The notes: a model not told the origin generated them from the letters alone. A stretch of DNA of 64,000 nt from CAIKZY01 sp044374195 (GCA_044374195.1 JBILOY010000002.1:93924-157923), one strand, 5' to 3'; shown: positions 24,521-34,929, counted from the stretch's first letter. Numbers and translations: made by a program.

Positions 24521-26080
24521 CTACCGCAGGAACAGACCCGCATTGTCGACCAAGTCGAGCAGCGGCTGCGGCAGGACACCGAGGACAACCGTGACCGTGG
24601 CACCGGCTGCGATCACGATCGTCGTGAAGGCAGAAGGAACTACAACCGACGCCGTGTTCTCATTTGGCTCCGAGAAGAACATGATCACGATCACTCGTGC
24701 GTAGAAGAATGCCGACACCACGGAGGCGACAACGGCCACGATGACCAGCCAAGTGGCGCCGGAGTCGATGGCTGCCGCGAACACGCCGAACTTCGCGATG
24801 AAGCCGCTGGTGAGCGGGATGCCCGCAAAGGAGAGCATGAACAACGCGACCACAGTGGCGGTGACCGGCGACTTCTTGCCCAGGCCTGCCCACTTCGACA
24901 GGTGCGTAGCCTCACCAGAGGAATCACGCACGATCGAGATCACGGCGAAGGCGCCGATGGTGGTGAAGCCGTAAGCCACGAGATAGAAGAGCACGCTCGA
25001 GAGACCCGCAGAGCTGGTAGCGATGACACCGACCATGATGAAGCCGGCCTGAGCAACCGAGGAGTAAGCAAGCATGCGCTTGATATCGCTCTGGGTGACG
25101 GCGATGACCGAGCCCACGACCATGGTGAGGATCGCGACGATCCACAGCATCGGTTCCCAGTCCCAGCGAAGACCACCGAAGGCCACGTAGAGCACGCGCA
25201 GGAGTGCCCCGAAGGCGGCAACCTTCACGGTGGTCGACATAAAGGCGGTGATCGCGGTCGGTGCACCCTGGTAGGCATCCGGGGTCCACTGATGGAACGG
25301 CACTGCAGCGATCTTGAACAGCAGACCGACGAGGATCATCGCAACACCGATCAGAAGCATCGCGGTCTCACTGGGCTTGCCCGAGATCGCATCGGCGATT
25401 GAGGCGAAGTTCACCGAGGTAGCGAAGCCGTAGATCAGTGCCGAGCCGTAGAGGAAGAAGGCGGACGAGAAAGCACCGAGCAGGAAGTACTTGAGCGAGG
25501 CCTCCTGCGAGAGCAGACGGCGACGACGCGCCATGCCCACGAGCAAGTACAGCGGCAAGGACATGACCTCGAGGGCCACGAACATGACTAACAGGTCATT
25601 GGACGCGACGAAGAGCAGCATGCCTGCTACGGAGAAGAGGAACAGGGGCCAGACCTCTGTCTGGAAGTACCCGCGTGCAGTGAACTGCTTTTCATCCTCG
25701 GACCCCGGCAGCGCAGATGCACGTGCTGCGAAGGCATCACCGGAGGGATCCACTAGTCGCTCGGCCATCAGCATCGCGCCGAGTGCCGAGAGGAGAAGGA
25801 TTGCGCCCTGCATGACCAGCGCCGGGCCGTCGATCGAGATCGAGCCCGAGGCCGTGATGATGCGTGTTCCGGAAAGGATCACCACATTGACGAAGGCAGC
25901 GATGAGTGCACCGAAGACCAGCACGAGCTGAACCGGACGGCGCGCACGCTTCGGCAAGAAGGCCTCGACCAGGACAGAGATGACCGCAACAACCAGCACG
26001 ATGAGGATCGGGGCAATTGCGCTGTAGTCGAGCGGCGGGATCTCAAACAGGGCCTTGTCGGCCAGGACTACGGGATTCAC
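24521..26080 (-). CDS. nuoN: NADH-quinone oxidoreductase subunit N
   Basis: Proton-pumping antiporter-like membrane subunit, 519 aa with 14 or so membrane segments. Motifs MFVALEVMSLPLYLLVGMAR (helix 5 Glu), FKIAAVPFHQWTPDAYQGAP (Lys and His of the channel), VAVTQSDIKRMLAYSSVAQA-like DIKRMLAYSSVAQAGF. The N-terminal loop has an extra hydrophilic stretch around residues 115-135. Overlaps nuoM by 4 bp. Confidence 0.96.
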   Translation of the reverse strand: MNPVVLADKALFEIPPLDYSAIAPILIVLVVAVISVLVEAFLPKRARRPVQLVLVFGALIAAFVNVVILSGTRIITASGSISIDGPALVMQGAILLLSALGAMLMAERLVDPSGDAFAARASALPGSEDEKQFTARGYFQTEVWPLFLFSVAGMLLFVASNDLLVMFVALEVMSLPLYLLVGMARRRRLLSQEASLKYFLLGAFSSAFFLYGSALIYGFATSVNFASIADAISGKPSETAMLLIGVAMILVGLLFKIAAVPFHQWTPDAYQGAPTAITAFMSTTVKVAAFGALLRVLYVAFGGLRWDWEPMLWIVAILTMVVGSVIAVTQSDIKRMLAYSSVAQAGFIMVGVIATSSAGLSSVLFYLVAYGFTTIGAFAVISIVRDSSGEATHLSKWAGLGKKSPVTATVVALFMLSFAGIPLTSGFIAKFGVFAAAIDSGATWLVIVAVVASVVSAFFYARVIVIMFFSEPNENTASVVVPSAFTTIVIAAGATVTVVLGVLPQPLLDLVDNAGLFLR

Positions 26081-27624
26081 TGGCCATTCCCTTCAACGGA
26101 GGCACTAGGCACGGTGGGCGCAGGATCGCTGGCCCCGATCGTGGTCATCACGCGATCGACGGCGGGATTGACGACATTGAGGATCGGAGCTGGGAAGAAG
26201 CCCAGCAGGATGCTCAGTGCGGCGATCGGCACCAAGGCAGTGACCTCTCGGCCACCGAGATCCTTCATGCCGGACAAGCCGTCGGCCAGCGGGCCGGTCA
26301 TCGACTTCTGATAAACGCGGAGCACGTAGGCCGCCGTGATCACGATGCCAAAGGTCGCTAGCGCACCGACCCACATGTAACGCTCGAACGTGCCCAGCAG
26401 CACCATGAACTCGCCGACGAACGACACGAGGCCGGGCAGTGCGAGTGACGACAACGATGCAATCAGGAAGAAGCCGGCGAGTACGGGAGCAACCTTGTTC
26501 ACGCCCGAGTAGTCGGAGATCAGTGCGGAGTTCTTGTTGCGCTGCATCAAGAAGCCTGCGGTCAGGAACAGTGCGGCAGTCGACAGGCCGTGCGCGACCA
26601 TGTACACGACGGAGCCGGACTGGCCAACGCTCGTGAACACGAAGATGCCCAGGGCAATGAAGCCGAAGTGCGACATCGATGAGTAGGCGAACAGTCGCTT
26701 CATGTCGTTTTGGCCAAGCGCGACGTAGGCACCGTAGAAGATGCCGATGAGCGCCATGCCGATGACGATCGGCGCATAGAACGATGAGGCGTCAGGGAAG
26801 ATCGGGAGGCAGTAGCGCAGCATGCCGAAGGTGCCGACCTTGTCGAGCACGCCGATGAGCAGCACTGCAGTGCCCGGCTTGGACTGGCCGGCCGCATCGG
26901 GCAGCCAGGTATGGAAGGGCCAGAGCGGTGCCTTGATCGCGAAGGCAAAGAAGAAGCCGAGGAACAGCATCTTCTGCACGTCGGGATCGATGTCGAGCCC
27001 GACCAGCGTGGCGTAGTCGAAGGTGCCTTGCCCGGTCATCTGGGCCGACACAACGTACAGGCCGATAAGCGAAGCCAGCATGAACAGGCCGCCCACGAGC
27101 GAGTACAACAGGAACTTCACGGCGGCATACGAGCGCTGCGGGCCGCCGTAACGACCGATCATGAAGTAGACCGGAATCAGCATTGCCTCGAAGAAGACGT
27201 AGAACAAGAAGACGTCGGTAGCGGCGAAGACGCCGATCATCAAGGTCTCGAGAACCAGGATTAGCGCGAAGTAACCCTTGACGCTGCCGCGTTCGTTGTC
27301 GACATCCCGCCAGCCCGCCAAGATCACGATCGGCACGAGGGTGGTGGCTAGGGCCACGAGCACGAGACCGATGCCGTCGACGCCGACCGCGTAGGAGATG
27401 CCAAAGGCCGGGATCCACGAGTGCTGCTCGACGAACTGGAACTGCGAGGTGGAGTCGGCCTGGAACTGCAGGGCCATGACGACGGTAAGCACGAGGGTGA
27501 CGAAGGCGAATGCCAGTGCTACCTGCTTGGCGAGGAGGCCCTTTGCCTTCGGGAGGAGTGCCACGACGACACTTCCGACGAGGGGCACCACTCCGAGGAG
27601 GGTCAGCCAGGGAACGGAGCTCAT
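26077..27624 (-). CDS. nuoM: NADH-quinone oxidoreductase subunit M
   Basis: Antiporter-like proton-pump subunit, 515 aa. FYVFFEAMLIPVYFMIG (helix 5 Glu), FAFAIKAPLWPFHTWLPDAA (Lys/His), NDMKRLFAYSSMSHFGFIAL and SLSSLALPGLVSFVGEF are as expected. One base shared with the nuoL stop and 4 with nuoN. C-terminal tail after VMTTIGA is Pro/Ala-rich and dispensable in appearance. Confidence 0.96.
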   Translation of the reverse strand: MSSVPWLTLLGVVPLVGSVVVALLPKAKGLLAKQVALAFAFVTLVLTVVMALQFQADSTSQFQFVEQHSWIPAFGISYAVGVDGIGLVLVALATTLVPIVILAGWRDVDNERGSVKGYFALILVLETLMIGVFAATDVFLFYVFFEAMLIPVYFMIGRYGGPQRSYAAVKFLLYSLVGGLFMLASLIGLYVVSAQMTGQGTFDYATLVGLDIDPDVQKMLFLGFFFAFAIKAPLWPFHTWLPDAAGQSKPGTAVLLIGVLDKVGTFGMLRYCLPIFPDASSFYAPIVIGMALIGIFYGAYVALGQNDMKRLFAYSSMSHFGFIALGIFVFTSVGQSGSVVYMVAHGLSTAALFLTAGFLMQRNKNSALISDYSGVNKVAPVLAGFFLIASLSSLALPGLVSFVGEFMVLLGTFERYMWVGALATFGIVITAAYVLRVYQKSMTGPLADGLSGMKDLGGREVTALVPIAALSILLGFFPAPILNVVNPAVDRVMTTIGASDPAPTVPSASVEGNGQ

Positions 27625-29546
27625 TACAGCCTCACCAACACCAGGGCGAGGACGACGATCAAGGCGCCACCCACCATCGACAACGCGTACGAACGTGCAA
27701 AACCACTCTGATACTTGCGCATGCGACCGGAAGCGCCGCCGACAAAAGCTGCCGTGCCATTGACGAACCCGTCAACGGCGCGAGCGTCGAACCAGTTCAG
27801 CACGCGGGCCAGGTAGTACGACGGGCGAACGACAAGGGTGTCGTTGACTGCGTCGCCGTAAAGATCCTGACGAGCGGCACGAGTGAGCCAGGAGCCGCGG
27901 GGCGCCTCGATGGGAATCGCGCGACGGCCATACATCATCACGCCAACGATGACGCCAGCGACAACGGTAGCCAGAGTGATCGCGATGATGGCTGTCTCGG
28001 GAATCGCTGTCTCGGCCTCGGCGATGCCGACGACCGGTTCGAGCCAGGTCTCGATATTGCCCCAGAAGAGAAGTGCCATGCCGAGGAAGGTCGAGCCGAG
28101 GCCCAAGATGATCAGCGGGATGGTCATGACCTTGGGTGACTCGTGCGGATGCGCGTCGTCCTCCCAGCGGGCCTTGCCGAAGAAGGTCATCACGACCATG
28201 CGGGTCATGTAGAAGCCGGTGATGCCCGCCGCGATGATCGTGAGCACGCCGATCAGCGTGCCCTTCTCGAATGCGGCGTGCACGATGGCGTCCTTGGACC
28301 AGTAGCCCGAGAAGGGCGGAATGCCGATGATCGCCAGGTAACCGGCCATGAAGGTCACGAAGGTGACGACCATAACTCCGCGCAGTGCACCGTAGCGACG
28401 CATGTTCACGTTGTCGTTCATGCCGTGCATGACCGAGCCAGCGCCGAGGAACAGACCAGCCTTGAAGACACCATGGGTGAGCAGGTGGAAAATGGCGAAG
28501 ACGTAGCCGATCGGGCCAAGGCCTGCGGCAAGCACCATGTAACCGATCTGGCTCATGGTCGAGCCTGCAAGCGACTTCTTGATGTCGTCCTTGGCTGAAC
28601 CGATCGTGGCACCCATGAAGATCGTGATCGTGCCGATGATGACCACGGCCGTTGCAGCCCAGGTAGCAAGGTCGAAGATCGCATTGCTGCGAGCAATCAG
28701 GTAGACGCCTGCGGTGACCATCGTTGCCGCGTGGATAAGGGCCGAGACCGGAGTCGGGCCCTCCATTGCGTCGAGCAGCCATGCCTGAAGCGGGAACTGC
28801 GCCGACTTACCGCAAGCAGCAAGCAGGAGCAGCAGTCCGATGGCGGTGAGGGTGCCCTCGCTAGCCTGGCTGGCGCTGCCGAAGACATCAGAGAAGGTCA
28901 CTGAGCCGAAGGTGACGAACATCAGCATGATTGCCAGGCTCAGACCGACGTCACCCACACGGTTGATGACGAAAGCCTTCTTCGCCGCGGCTGCGGCGGT
29001 GGGCTTGACCTGCCAGAAGCCGATGAGCAGGTACGACGCCAGGCCGACGCCCTCCCAGCCGACGTACAGCAGGAGGAAGTTGTTGGCGAGAACCAGGATC
29101 AGCATCGCGGCCACGAACAGGTTCAGGTAGCCGAAGAACTTCCGCTTGTCCTTGTCATGTGACATGTAGCCAAGGGAGTAAATGTGAATCAGCGTGCCGA
29201 CGATCGTGATCAGCAGTACGAAGACCATCGATAGTTGATCGAGCTGGAAAGCCAGGTCAGCTTGGAATCCGCCTGCGAATACCCATGTGTAGAGCGACTG
29301 CTCAATGGAACGACTTTCAGCCGGGAGTTCCATCAACTTGACCAGCATGATGATGGCGATGACGGCCGAGGCGGCAACGGTCAGGACACCGAGGTAAGGG
29401 CCCCACTTATTGGTGCGACGGCCGCCGAGCAGCAAAACCGCGGCACCGAGAAGCGGCAGACCGATGAGCACCGCGATCAGGCTGAACACGCCCGTTGCCG
29501 AGGTGACCTCCTGGAGTACAGGAGCGTTGAGGACGAGAGGGCTCAT
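27624..29546 (-). CDS. nuoL: NADH-quinone oxidoreductase subunit L
   Basis: Distal antiporter-like subunit, 640 aa, including the C-terminal lateral helix region. LLLYVGWEGVGLASYLLIGF, KAFVINRVGDVGL, KSAQFPLQAWLLDAMEGPTP, SALIHAATMVTAGVYLI and KSLAGSTMSQIGYM are the classical motifs. The start (MSPLVLNAPVLQEVTSATG) lies 54 bp after nuoK, the largest gap in the membrane half of the operon. Confidence 0.96.
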   Translation of the reverse strand: MSPLVLNAPVLQEVTSATGVFSLIAVLIGLPLLGAAVLLLGGRRTNKWGPYLGVLTVAASAVIAIIMLVKLMELPAESRSIEQSLYTWVFAGGFQADLAFQLDQLSMVFVLLITIVGTLIHIYSLGYMSHDKDKRKFFGYLNLFVAAMLILVLANNFLLLYVGWEGVGLASYLLIGFWQVKPTAAAAAKKAFVINRVGDVGLSLAIMLMFVTFGSVTFSDVFGSASQASEGTLTAIGLLLLLAACGKSAQFPLQAWLLDAMEGPTPVSALIHAATMVTAGVYLIARSNAIFDLATWAATAVVIIGTITIFMGATIGSAKDDIKKSLAGSTMSQIGYMVLAAGLGPIGYVFAIFHLLTHGVFKAGLFLGAGSVMHGMNDNVNMRRYGALRGVMVVTFVTFMAGYLAIIGIPPFSGYWSKDAIVHAAFEKGTLIGVLTIIAAGITGFYMTRMVVMTFFGKARWEDDAHPHESPKVMTIPLIILGLGSTFLGMALLFWGNIETWLEPVVGIAEAETAIPETAIIAITLATVVAGVIVGVMMYGRRAIPIEAPRGSWLTRAARQDLYGDAVNDTLVVRPSYYLARVLNWFDARAVDGFVNGTAAFVGGASGRMRKYQSGFARSYALSMVGGALIVVLALVLVRL

Positions 29547-29600
29547 CTATGTGCCTCCACGTTCATCACGATGGTGTCCATTCCGTAGTCCGTCACAGTG

Positions 29601-29900
29601 CTAGTACTTCAGAAGATTCGGCTCGTCGATCGAGACCGAGCGTCGAGTGCGGAAGATCTGCACGATGATCGCCAGGCCGACGACTACCTCAGCGGCAGCG
29701 ACCACCATCACGAAGAAGGCGATGACCTGGCCGTTGAGGTTGCCATTGATCTTTGAGAACGCGACGAATGCAAGGTTCGCGGCGTTGAGCATGAGCTCGA
29801 CGCACATGAACACGACGATCGCATTTCGGCGCACCAGTACGCCGATGGCGCCGATGCTGAAGAGCACGGCAGAGAGAATCACGTAGTTCGCCGGATTCAT
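29601..29900 (-). CDS. nuoK: NADH-quinone oxidoreductase subunit K
   Basis: 99 aa, three membrane segments (MrpC/NuoK family): ILSAVLFSIGAIGVLVRRNA, VFMCVELMLNAANLAFVAFS with the essential Glu in the second helix, and VVAAAEVVVGLAIIVQIFRT with the third-helix Glu. Overlaps nuoJ by 4 bp. Confidence 0.97.
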   Translation of the reverse strand: MNPANYVILSAVLFSIGAIGVLVRRNAIVVFMCVELMLNAANLAFVAFSKINGNLNGQVIAFFVMVVAAAEVVVGLAIIVQIFRTRRSVSIDEPNLLKY

Positions 29901-30673
29901 GACTGGCGCCCTTCGTCAATGCTCTTGATTTCGTCGATCTCCATGTGATCGACGGGGCGAACATCGCCGCGGGCCTTGAGCGGGCCAGGGATGGAGATGT
30001 CGGAGACCGAGCCATCCGGCAGCAGTGCAGGAGTGTCGACCGCGTTGTGGCGGGCGTAGACACCGGGAGCAGGAAGGTTGCCTGGGTGGACAGAGCCGGC
30101 GAAGCGAGCCTTGGACATCTCGGGCTGCGTGGGCTTGGGCAGCCAGCGCTCGCGATGGGCCAGGACCATGGCGCCCAGTGCAGCAGTGATCAGCAACGCC
30201 GAGGTGACTTCGAAGGGCACGAGGTAGGTGGTGAAGATCAGGCGTGCGATGCCTTGCACGTTGCCGCCATCAGCGCTGTTGGCCTCATCGAGATTGCCTG
30301 GGCCGACACCGGCGAGCGAGCTACCGATGCCCCAGATGAGCAGGATCGCCAGGCCGAGGCCGAGCAGGATCGCCGCGATGCGCTGACCCTTGATCGTCTC
30401 GATGAGCGAGTCGGAGGAATCAACGCCGACCACCATGAGCACGAAAAGGAACAGCATCATGACTGCGCCGGTGTATACGACGATCTGCACCATGCCCAGG
30501 AACGGAGCCTGGTTGGCCACGTAGAGAACAGCGAGGCTGATCATCGTGAGCGCCATCCAGAGTGCGCTGTGGACTGCCTTCTTGGAGAGGATGAGCCCGA
30601 GCGCACCGAGCACTGCGAAGAAACCGCAGACCCAGAAGACGATGGTCTCGCCGAGGTTAACTGCCGTATCCAT
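29897..30673 (-). CDS. nuoJ: NADH-quinone oxidoreductase subunit J
   Basis: 258 aa with five N-terminal membrane segments (FWVCGFFAVLGALGLILSKK; VQIVVYTGAVMMLFLFVLMV, the pi-bulge helix region) and LVPFEVTSALLITAALGAMV. After residue 185 a soluble tail of about 70 residues follows (GSVHPGNLPAPGVYARHNAV), a feature of actinobacterial NuoJ. Overlaps nuoI and nuoK. Confidence 0.96.
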   Translation of the reverse strand: MDTAVNLGETIVFWVCGFFAVLGALGLILSKKAVHSALWMALTMISLAVLYVANQAPFLGMVQIVVYTGAVMMLFLFVLMVVGVDSSDSLIETIKGQRIAAILLGLGLAILLIWGIGSSLAGVGPGNLDEANSADGGNVQGIARLIFTTYLVPFEVTSALLITAALGAMVLAHRERWLPKPTQPEMSKARFAGSVHPGNLPAPGVYARHNAVDTPALLPDGSVSDISIPGPLKARGDVRPVDHMEIDEIKSIDEGRQS

Positions 30674-31212
30674 CAGCTCACCACCGTCTGCTCGGGTGAG
30701 GCGCCCTTGATCTTGTTCGAGTAGTAGTCCTGCTCGGTCGCGCCGGGAACCATCGCATGCGGCGGGGCGATCATGCCCGGCAGCAACGGTGCGAGGAGAT
30801 CCTTCTTCTCATAAATGAGATCGGCGCGGTTGTCGTCGGCTAGCTCGAACTCGTTGGTCATCGTGAGTGCGCGAGTCGGGCATGCCTCGATGCACAGGCC
30901 GCAGAAGATGCAGCGCAGGTAATTGATCTGGTACACGCGGCCATAACGCTCACCCGGGGAGAAGCGCTCCTGCTCAGTGTTGCCGGCACCCTCAACGAAG
31001 ATCGCATCGGCCGGGCAGGCCCATGCGCACAGCTCGCAGCCGACGCACTTCTCGAGACCATCAGCCCAGCGGTTGAGCTGGTGACGACCATGGAAGCGGG
31101 GCTTCGGCGGATACTTCGACGCATCCTCCGGGTACTGCTCCGTGACCACCTTCTTGAACATCGTGATGAAGGTGACCCCGAAGCCGCGTACGGCCTGGGG
31201 CAGTTCAGCCAT
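30673..31212 (-). CDS. nuoI: NADH-quinone oxidoreductase subunit I
   Basis: 179 aa from ATG 31212 (MAELPQAVRGFGVTFITMFK), which has AGGAG 7 bases upstream; an upstream in-frame start would deepen overlap with nuoH. Carries clusters N6a/N6b: CVGCELCAWACP and CIFCGLCIEACP, with RFHGRHQLNRWADGLEKCVG before. This is the full-length complex I copy, in contrast to the short paralogue at 18237-18587. Confidence 0.96.
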   Translation of the reverse strand: MAELPQAVRGFGVTFITMFKKVVTEQYPEDASKYPPKPRFHGRHQLNRWADGLEKCVGCELCAWACPADAIFVEGAGNTEQERFSPGERYGRVYQINYLRCIFCGLCIEACPTRALTMTNEFELADDNRADLIYEKKDLLAPLLPGMIAPPHAMVPGATEQDYYSNKIKGASPEQTVVS

Positions 31213-32548
31213 CGGGATTCTCCTGCTCACTCGTGAGTGCTTCGGTTACCGCGCGGTCGGCGACGATCGTGGTGCTGGCCGCCATTGAACGGCGGGTGGT
31301 GATGGTGACTTCCTGACCGGGCATCGGCGGGACGGGGAATCCCCCTGCTGCTGCCTCGAAGACCACCTCGGCCTCGGCGGCAGCGGCGGCGTCAAGGGCG
31401 GCCTGCTTGCGATCCGAGCGAACCTGGAAGGCCCAGGACACGAGTAGGAGCACGACGATCACGGCCGCGCCCACGAGAAGCAGAGTCTGATTGCTGAAGT
31501 CGACATCGTTGCGAAGTACGCGCGCGATCGCGACGACGATGATCCAGACGATGGAGACCGGGATCAGCACCTTCCAGCCGAACTTCATGAACTGGTCGTA
31601 GCGCAGGCGTGGAAGCGTGCCGCGCAGCCAGATGAAGCCGAAGATGAAGATCTGCACCTTGATCAGCCACCACAGCATCGGCCACCAGCCGCTGTTCGCG
31701 CCATCCCACAGGGACAACGGCCACGGGGCCATCCAGCCACCGAGGAACAGCGTGGTCGCGAGCGCCGAGACGGTCACCATGTTGATGTACTCGGCGAGGA
31801 AGAACAGTGCGAACTTCAGTGAGGAGTACTCGGTGTGGAATCCACCGACGAGCTCGCCCTCGGCCTCGGGAAGGTCGAACGGTGCGCGGTTGGTCTCGCC
31901 GGTCATCGCAGTGATGTAGATCAGGAACGACGGAAGCAAGATCACGGCGAACCAGACCGAGGCCTGCGCGGAAACGATCTCAGAGGTCGACATCGAACCG
32001 GCGTACAAGAAAACGGCCACGAACGACAGGCCCATCGCGATCTCGTAGGAGATCATCTGGGCGCTGGAGCGAAGACCGCCGAGCAGCGGGTATGTCGAGC
32101 CCGATGACCAGCCGGCAAGCACGATGCCGTAGATACCGATCGAGGCGATCGCGAGCACGTACAGCACCGAGACCGGGAAGTCAGTGAGCTGCAATGGAGT
32201 CTCGACGCCGAAGATGGAGACGGTCGGGCCGAACGGGATGACCGCGAATGCGAGGAAGGCCATGGTCGCCGAGATGACCGGCGCGATCCAGTAGACCGCG
32301 AGGTGCGCGGACTTGGGGATGATCTCTTCTTTCAATGCGAGTTTGATGCCGTCCATGAGCGACTGCAGCAGACCCTGGGGGCCAACTCGGTTCGGGCCGA
32401 TGCGGTTCTGCATGCGCGAGACAACGCGACGCTCCCACCAGATGGTGAACAAGGTGAGCAGCACGAGGATCACGAAGATCGCGACGACCTTCAAGATCAC
32501 CAGCCACCATGGGTCGACGCCGAAGACGCCGAACTGCGAGTTGGTCAT
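31205..32548 (-). CDS. nuoH: NADH-quinone oxidoreductase subunit H
   Basis: Quinone-channel membrane subunit, 447 aa. Family motifs RMQNRIGPNRVGPQGLLQSL (about 46-65), DGIKLALKEEIIP, LAGWSSGSTYPLLGGLRSSA, MTGETNRAPFDLPEAEGELV and GFHTEYSSLKFALFFLAEY all present. A soluble C-terminal extension of about 75 residues (Ala-rich, with PVPPMPGQEVTITTRRSMAA) follows the last helix. Overlaps nuoG by 4 bp and nuoI by 8 bp. Confidence 0.96.
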   Translation of the reverse strand: MTNSQFGVFGVDPWWLVILKVVAIFVILVLLTLFTIWWERRVVSRMQNRIGPNRVGPQGLLQSLMDGIKLALKEEIIPKSAHLAVYWIAPVISATMAFLAFAVIPFGPTVSIFGVETPLQLTDFPVSVLYVLAIASIGIYGIVLAGWSSGSTYPLLGGLRSSAQMISYEIAMGLSFVAVFLYAGSMSTSEIVSAQASVWFAVILLPSFLIYITAMTGETNRAPFDLPEAEGELVGGFHTEYSSLKFALFFLAEYINMVTVSALATTLFLGGWMAPWPLSLWDGANSGWWPMLWWLIKVQIFIFGFIWLRGTLPRLRYDQFMKFGWKVLIPVSIVWIIVVAIARVLRNDVDFSNQTLLLVGAAVIVVLLLVSWAFQVRSDRKQAALDAAAAAEAEVVFEAAAGGFPVPPMPGQEVTITTRRSMAASTTIVADRAVTEALTSEQENPDG

Positions 32549-34929
32549 GCCGCACCTCCTGCGCGCAGTGAGACCTGTTCGCCGTAGCCGGCTCCCAGAT
32601 CGCGGGCGACCACGCAGCCGGCCGAGTTCATCGGCAGGACGACGGCGTTGTCGACGACGTTGCCGACCTCGAGCGGAAGTGCGATCGCACCCGTCGGGCC
32701 GGAGATGATGACCTCTGCCGGATTGCCGAGTGATGCGGCGGTCACGGCTGACACGATTGCGGCGGCCGTGCGCGCTGTGGCGGCCAGATGCGGCTCATCG
32801 GCTTGCAGTGAGCCTTCGTCGAGCAGGTAGCGCCAGGTCGCGAGTGCAACTCCCCCGGCTGCTGCCGCCGGTGCCAGTGACGGTGCGGATTCACGTGAGC
32901 CCTGCCAGGCACCGAGCGATGCCATCTGCCTGCGCAGAGAAGGAACATCAGATGCTCCGACATTCGCACCGAGGCTCTGGGCCACGAGACCAAGAACTGC
33001 GGCATCGGACATCATGAGCGCATCGCGCAGAACTTCGCCGAATGGGCGGGGACGACCCTCCCAGTTGATGAACGTGCCCGACTTCTCGGTGACGACAGCA
33101 ACGGGGAGAACGACATCGGCAATCGCGGTGACGCTGGAGTGATGGTTCTCAAGGGACAGCACGAAACCCGTACTCTCGAAGGCCTCACGAGCGAGTACCG
33201 GATTCGCGAAGTCACCGAGATCAACACCGCCGGAGATGATCGCGCGAATCGTGCGCGCCTTCGCGGCCAGCAGGAGCTGCTCGCCGGACAGACCGACCTG
33301 GGTCGGCAGTGAGTCAGCGGAAACACCCCATGCCGCGGCAACTTCGCTGCGTGCAGCCGCATCGGTGAGCGGACGACCAAGCGGAAGCAGACCGGCAAGT
33401 GCGCCGGCATCGAGTGCGCCGCGCTCGCCTGCGCGACGCGGAACCCAAGCGAGTGCAGCACCGGTTGATGTGGCAAGTGCCTGCACTGCGGAAGCACCAC
33501 CAACGATGGAGGCAATGCGCTCGCCGACCAAGATGACGGCGCCGGGCTGGCGCAGCTGATCGAGAACCGCGGCATCGAGTGCACCCAGTACACCTGCCTC
33601 AGCGCCCGGGGCTGCCGGAATCCAAGTGCCCTTCATCTTCTCGAGTCCGCGCGTGGCGGTAGCCGCGACGCTCAGCACCTTGGTGCGAGCGGCTGCGGCC
33701 TTACGCAGACGCAGGAACACGATCGGGGATTCGTCTTCGGGCTCGAAGGCAACCAGCAGAACCGCCGGTGCACTCTCGAGATCGGAGTAGGTGGTGCGCA
33801 CGGGTGCGCCAGCCACTGCCGACTTCAAGAAGGCAGCCTCTTCATCAGAGTTCGCGCGCACGCGGAAGTCGAGGTGATCGGAACCGAGTGCTACGCGGGC
33901 GAAGCGCTGGTATGCGTAAGCATCCTCGACAGTGGCACGACCGCCGACGAGCACGCCGACCGCAGTGCCCGCCTGGCGCAGACCCTCGGCCGCAACATTC
34001 AGGGCCTCGGGCCACGAGGCGACGCGAAGTTCGCCGTTCTCGCGGATCATCGGAGCCGCGATGCGACCCTCGGTCTGGTACTGGAAGGCAAAGCGACCCT
34101 TGTCGCAGTTCCACTCCTCATTGACCTCGGGGTCATCCCAGGCCAGGCGACGAGTGACCACGCCACGGCGGTAGTCGGTGCGCAGTGAGCAGCCCGACGC
34201 GCAGTGCTCGCAGGTGGTGGGAACTGACACGAGATCGAATGGACGCGAGCGGAAGCGGTAGGCCGAGCTCGTGAGGGCACCGACCGGGCAGATCTGCACA
34301 GTGTTGCCGGAGAAGTAGGAATCGAACGGCTGATCATCAGCAGTGCCGACCTGCTGCTTTGAACCGCGCTCGAGCAGATCGATGAATGCATCGCCGGCAA
34401 TCTGGTCAGCGAAGCGGGTGCAGCGCGCACATGACACGCAGCGCTCGCGATCGAGCAGGATCTGCGCGCTGACATTGATCGGCTTCTCGAAGGTGCGCTT
34501 TTCTTCCGTAAAGCGAGACTCGGGACGACCGACCGCCATCGCCTGGTTCTGCAGCGGGCACTCGCCGCCCTTGTCGCAGACCGGACAGTCGAGCGGGTGG
34601 TTCAACAGCAAGAACTCCATGACGCCGGCCTGTGCCTCTGCGGCAACAGTCGACGAGTTCTGGGTGCGGATGACCATGCCATCGCTGACGACCTGAGCGC
34701 AGGCCGGCTGCGGCTTGGGCATGCCCTCGACCTCAATAAGGCACGCGCGGCAGGCTGCGACCGGCTCCAGGAGCGGGTGATCGCAAAAGCGAGGGATCTC
34801 GGTACCGATGAGCTCGGCGGCACGAATAACCAACGTGCCCTTGGGAACCTCGACTGCCACACCGTCGATGACGACGGTGATGGTCTCGACTGCTGCGAGA
34901 TCGGAGCCGGTGTTGTTCGTGATGGTCAT
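32545..34929 (-). CDS. nuoG: NADH-quinone oxidoreductase subunit G
   Basis: Largest peripheral-arm subunit, 794 aa. N-terminal [2Fe-2S] domain (RFCDHPLLEPVAACRACLIE), His/Cys cluster HPLDCPVCDKGGECPLQNQ, and CVSCARCTRF with VQICPVGALTS. The extra N7 cluster ligands are present: CEHCASGCSL and later NEEWNCDKGRF, so this is the N7-containing type. Residues 250-700 form a degenerate molybdopterin-oxidoreductase domain. Between nuoF and nuoH with 4-bp overlaps on both sides. Confidence 0.96.
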   Translation of the reverse strand: MTITNNTGSDLAAVETITVVIDGVAVEVPKGTLVIRAAELIGTEIPRFCDHPLLEPVAACRACLIEVEGMPKPQPACAQVVSDGMVIRTQNSSTVAAEAQAGVMEFLLLNHPLDCPVCDKGGECPLQNQAMAVGRPESRFTEEKRTFEKPINVSAQILLDRERCVSCARCTRFADQIAGDAFIDLLERGSKQQVGTADDQPFDSYFSGNTVQICPVGALTSSAYRFRSRPFDLVSVPTTCEHCASGCSLRTDYRRGVVTRRLAWDDPEVNEEWNCDKGRFAFQYQTEGRIAAPMIRENGELRVASWPEALNVAAEGLRQAGTAVGVLVGGRATVEDAYAYQRFARVALGSDHLDFRVRANSDEEAAFLKSAVAGAPVRTTYSDLESAPAVLLVAFEPEDESPIVFLRLRKAAAARTKVLSVAATATRGLEKMKGTWIPAAPGAEAGVLGALDAAVLDQLRQPGAVILVGERIASIVGGASAVQALATSTGAALAWVPRRAGERGALDAGALAGLLPLGRPLTDAAARSEVAAAWGVSADSLPTQVGLSGEQLLLAAKARTIRAIISGGVDLGDFANPVLAREAFESTGFVLSLENHHSSVTAIADVVLPVAVVTEKSGTFINWEGRPRPFGEVLRDALMMSDAAVLGLVAQSLGANVGASDVPSLRRQMASLGAWQGSRESAPSLAPAAAAGGVALATWRYLLDEGSLQADEPHLAATARTAAAIVSAVTAASLGNPAEVIISGPTGAIALPLEVGNVVDNAVVLPMNSAGCVVARDLGAGYGEQVSLRAGGAA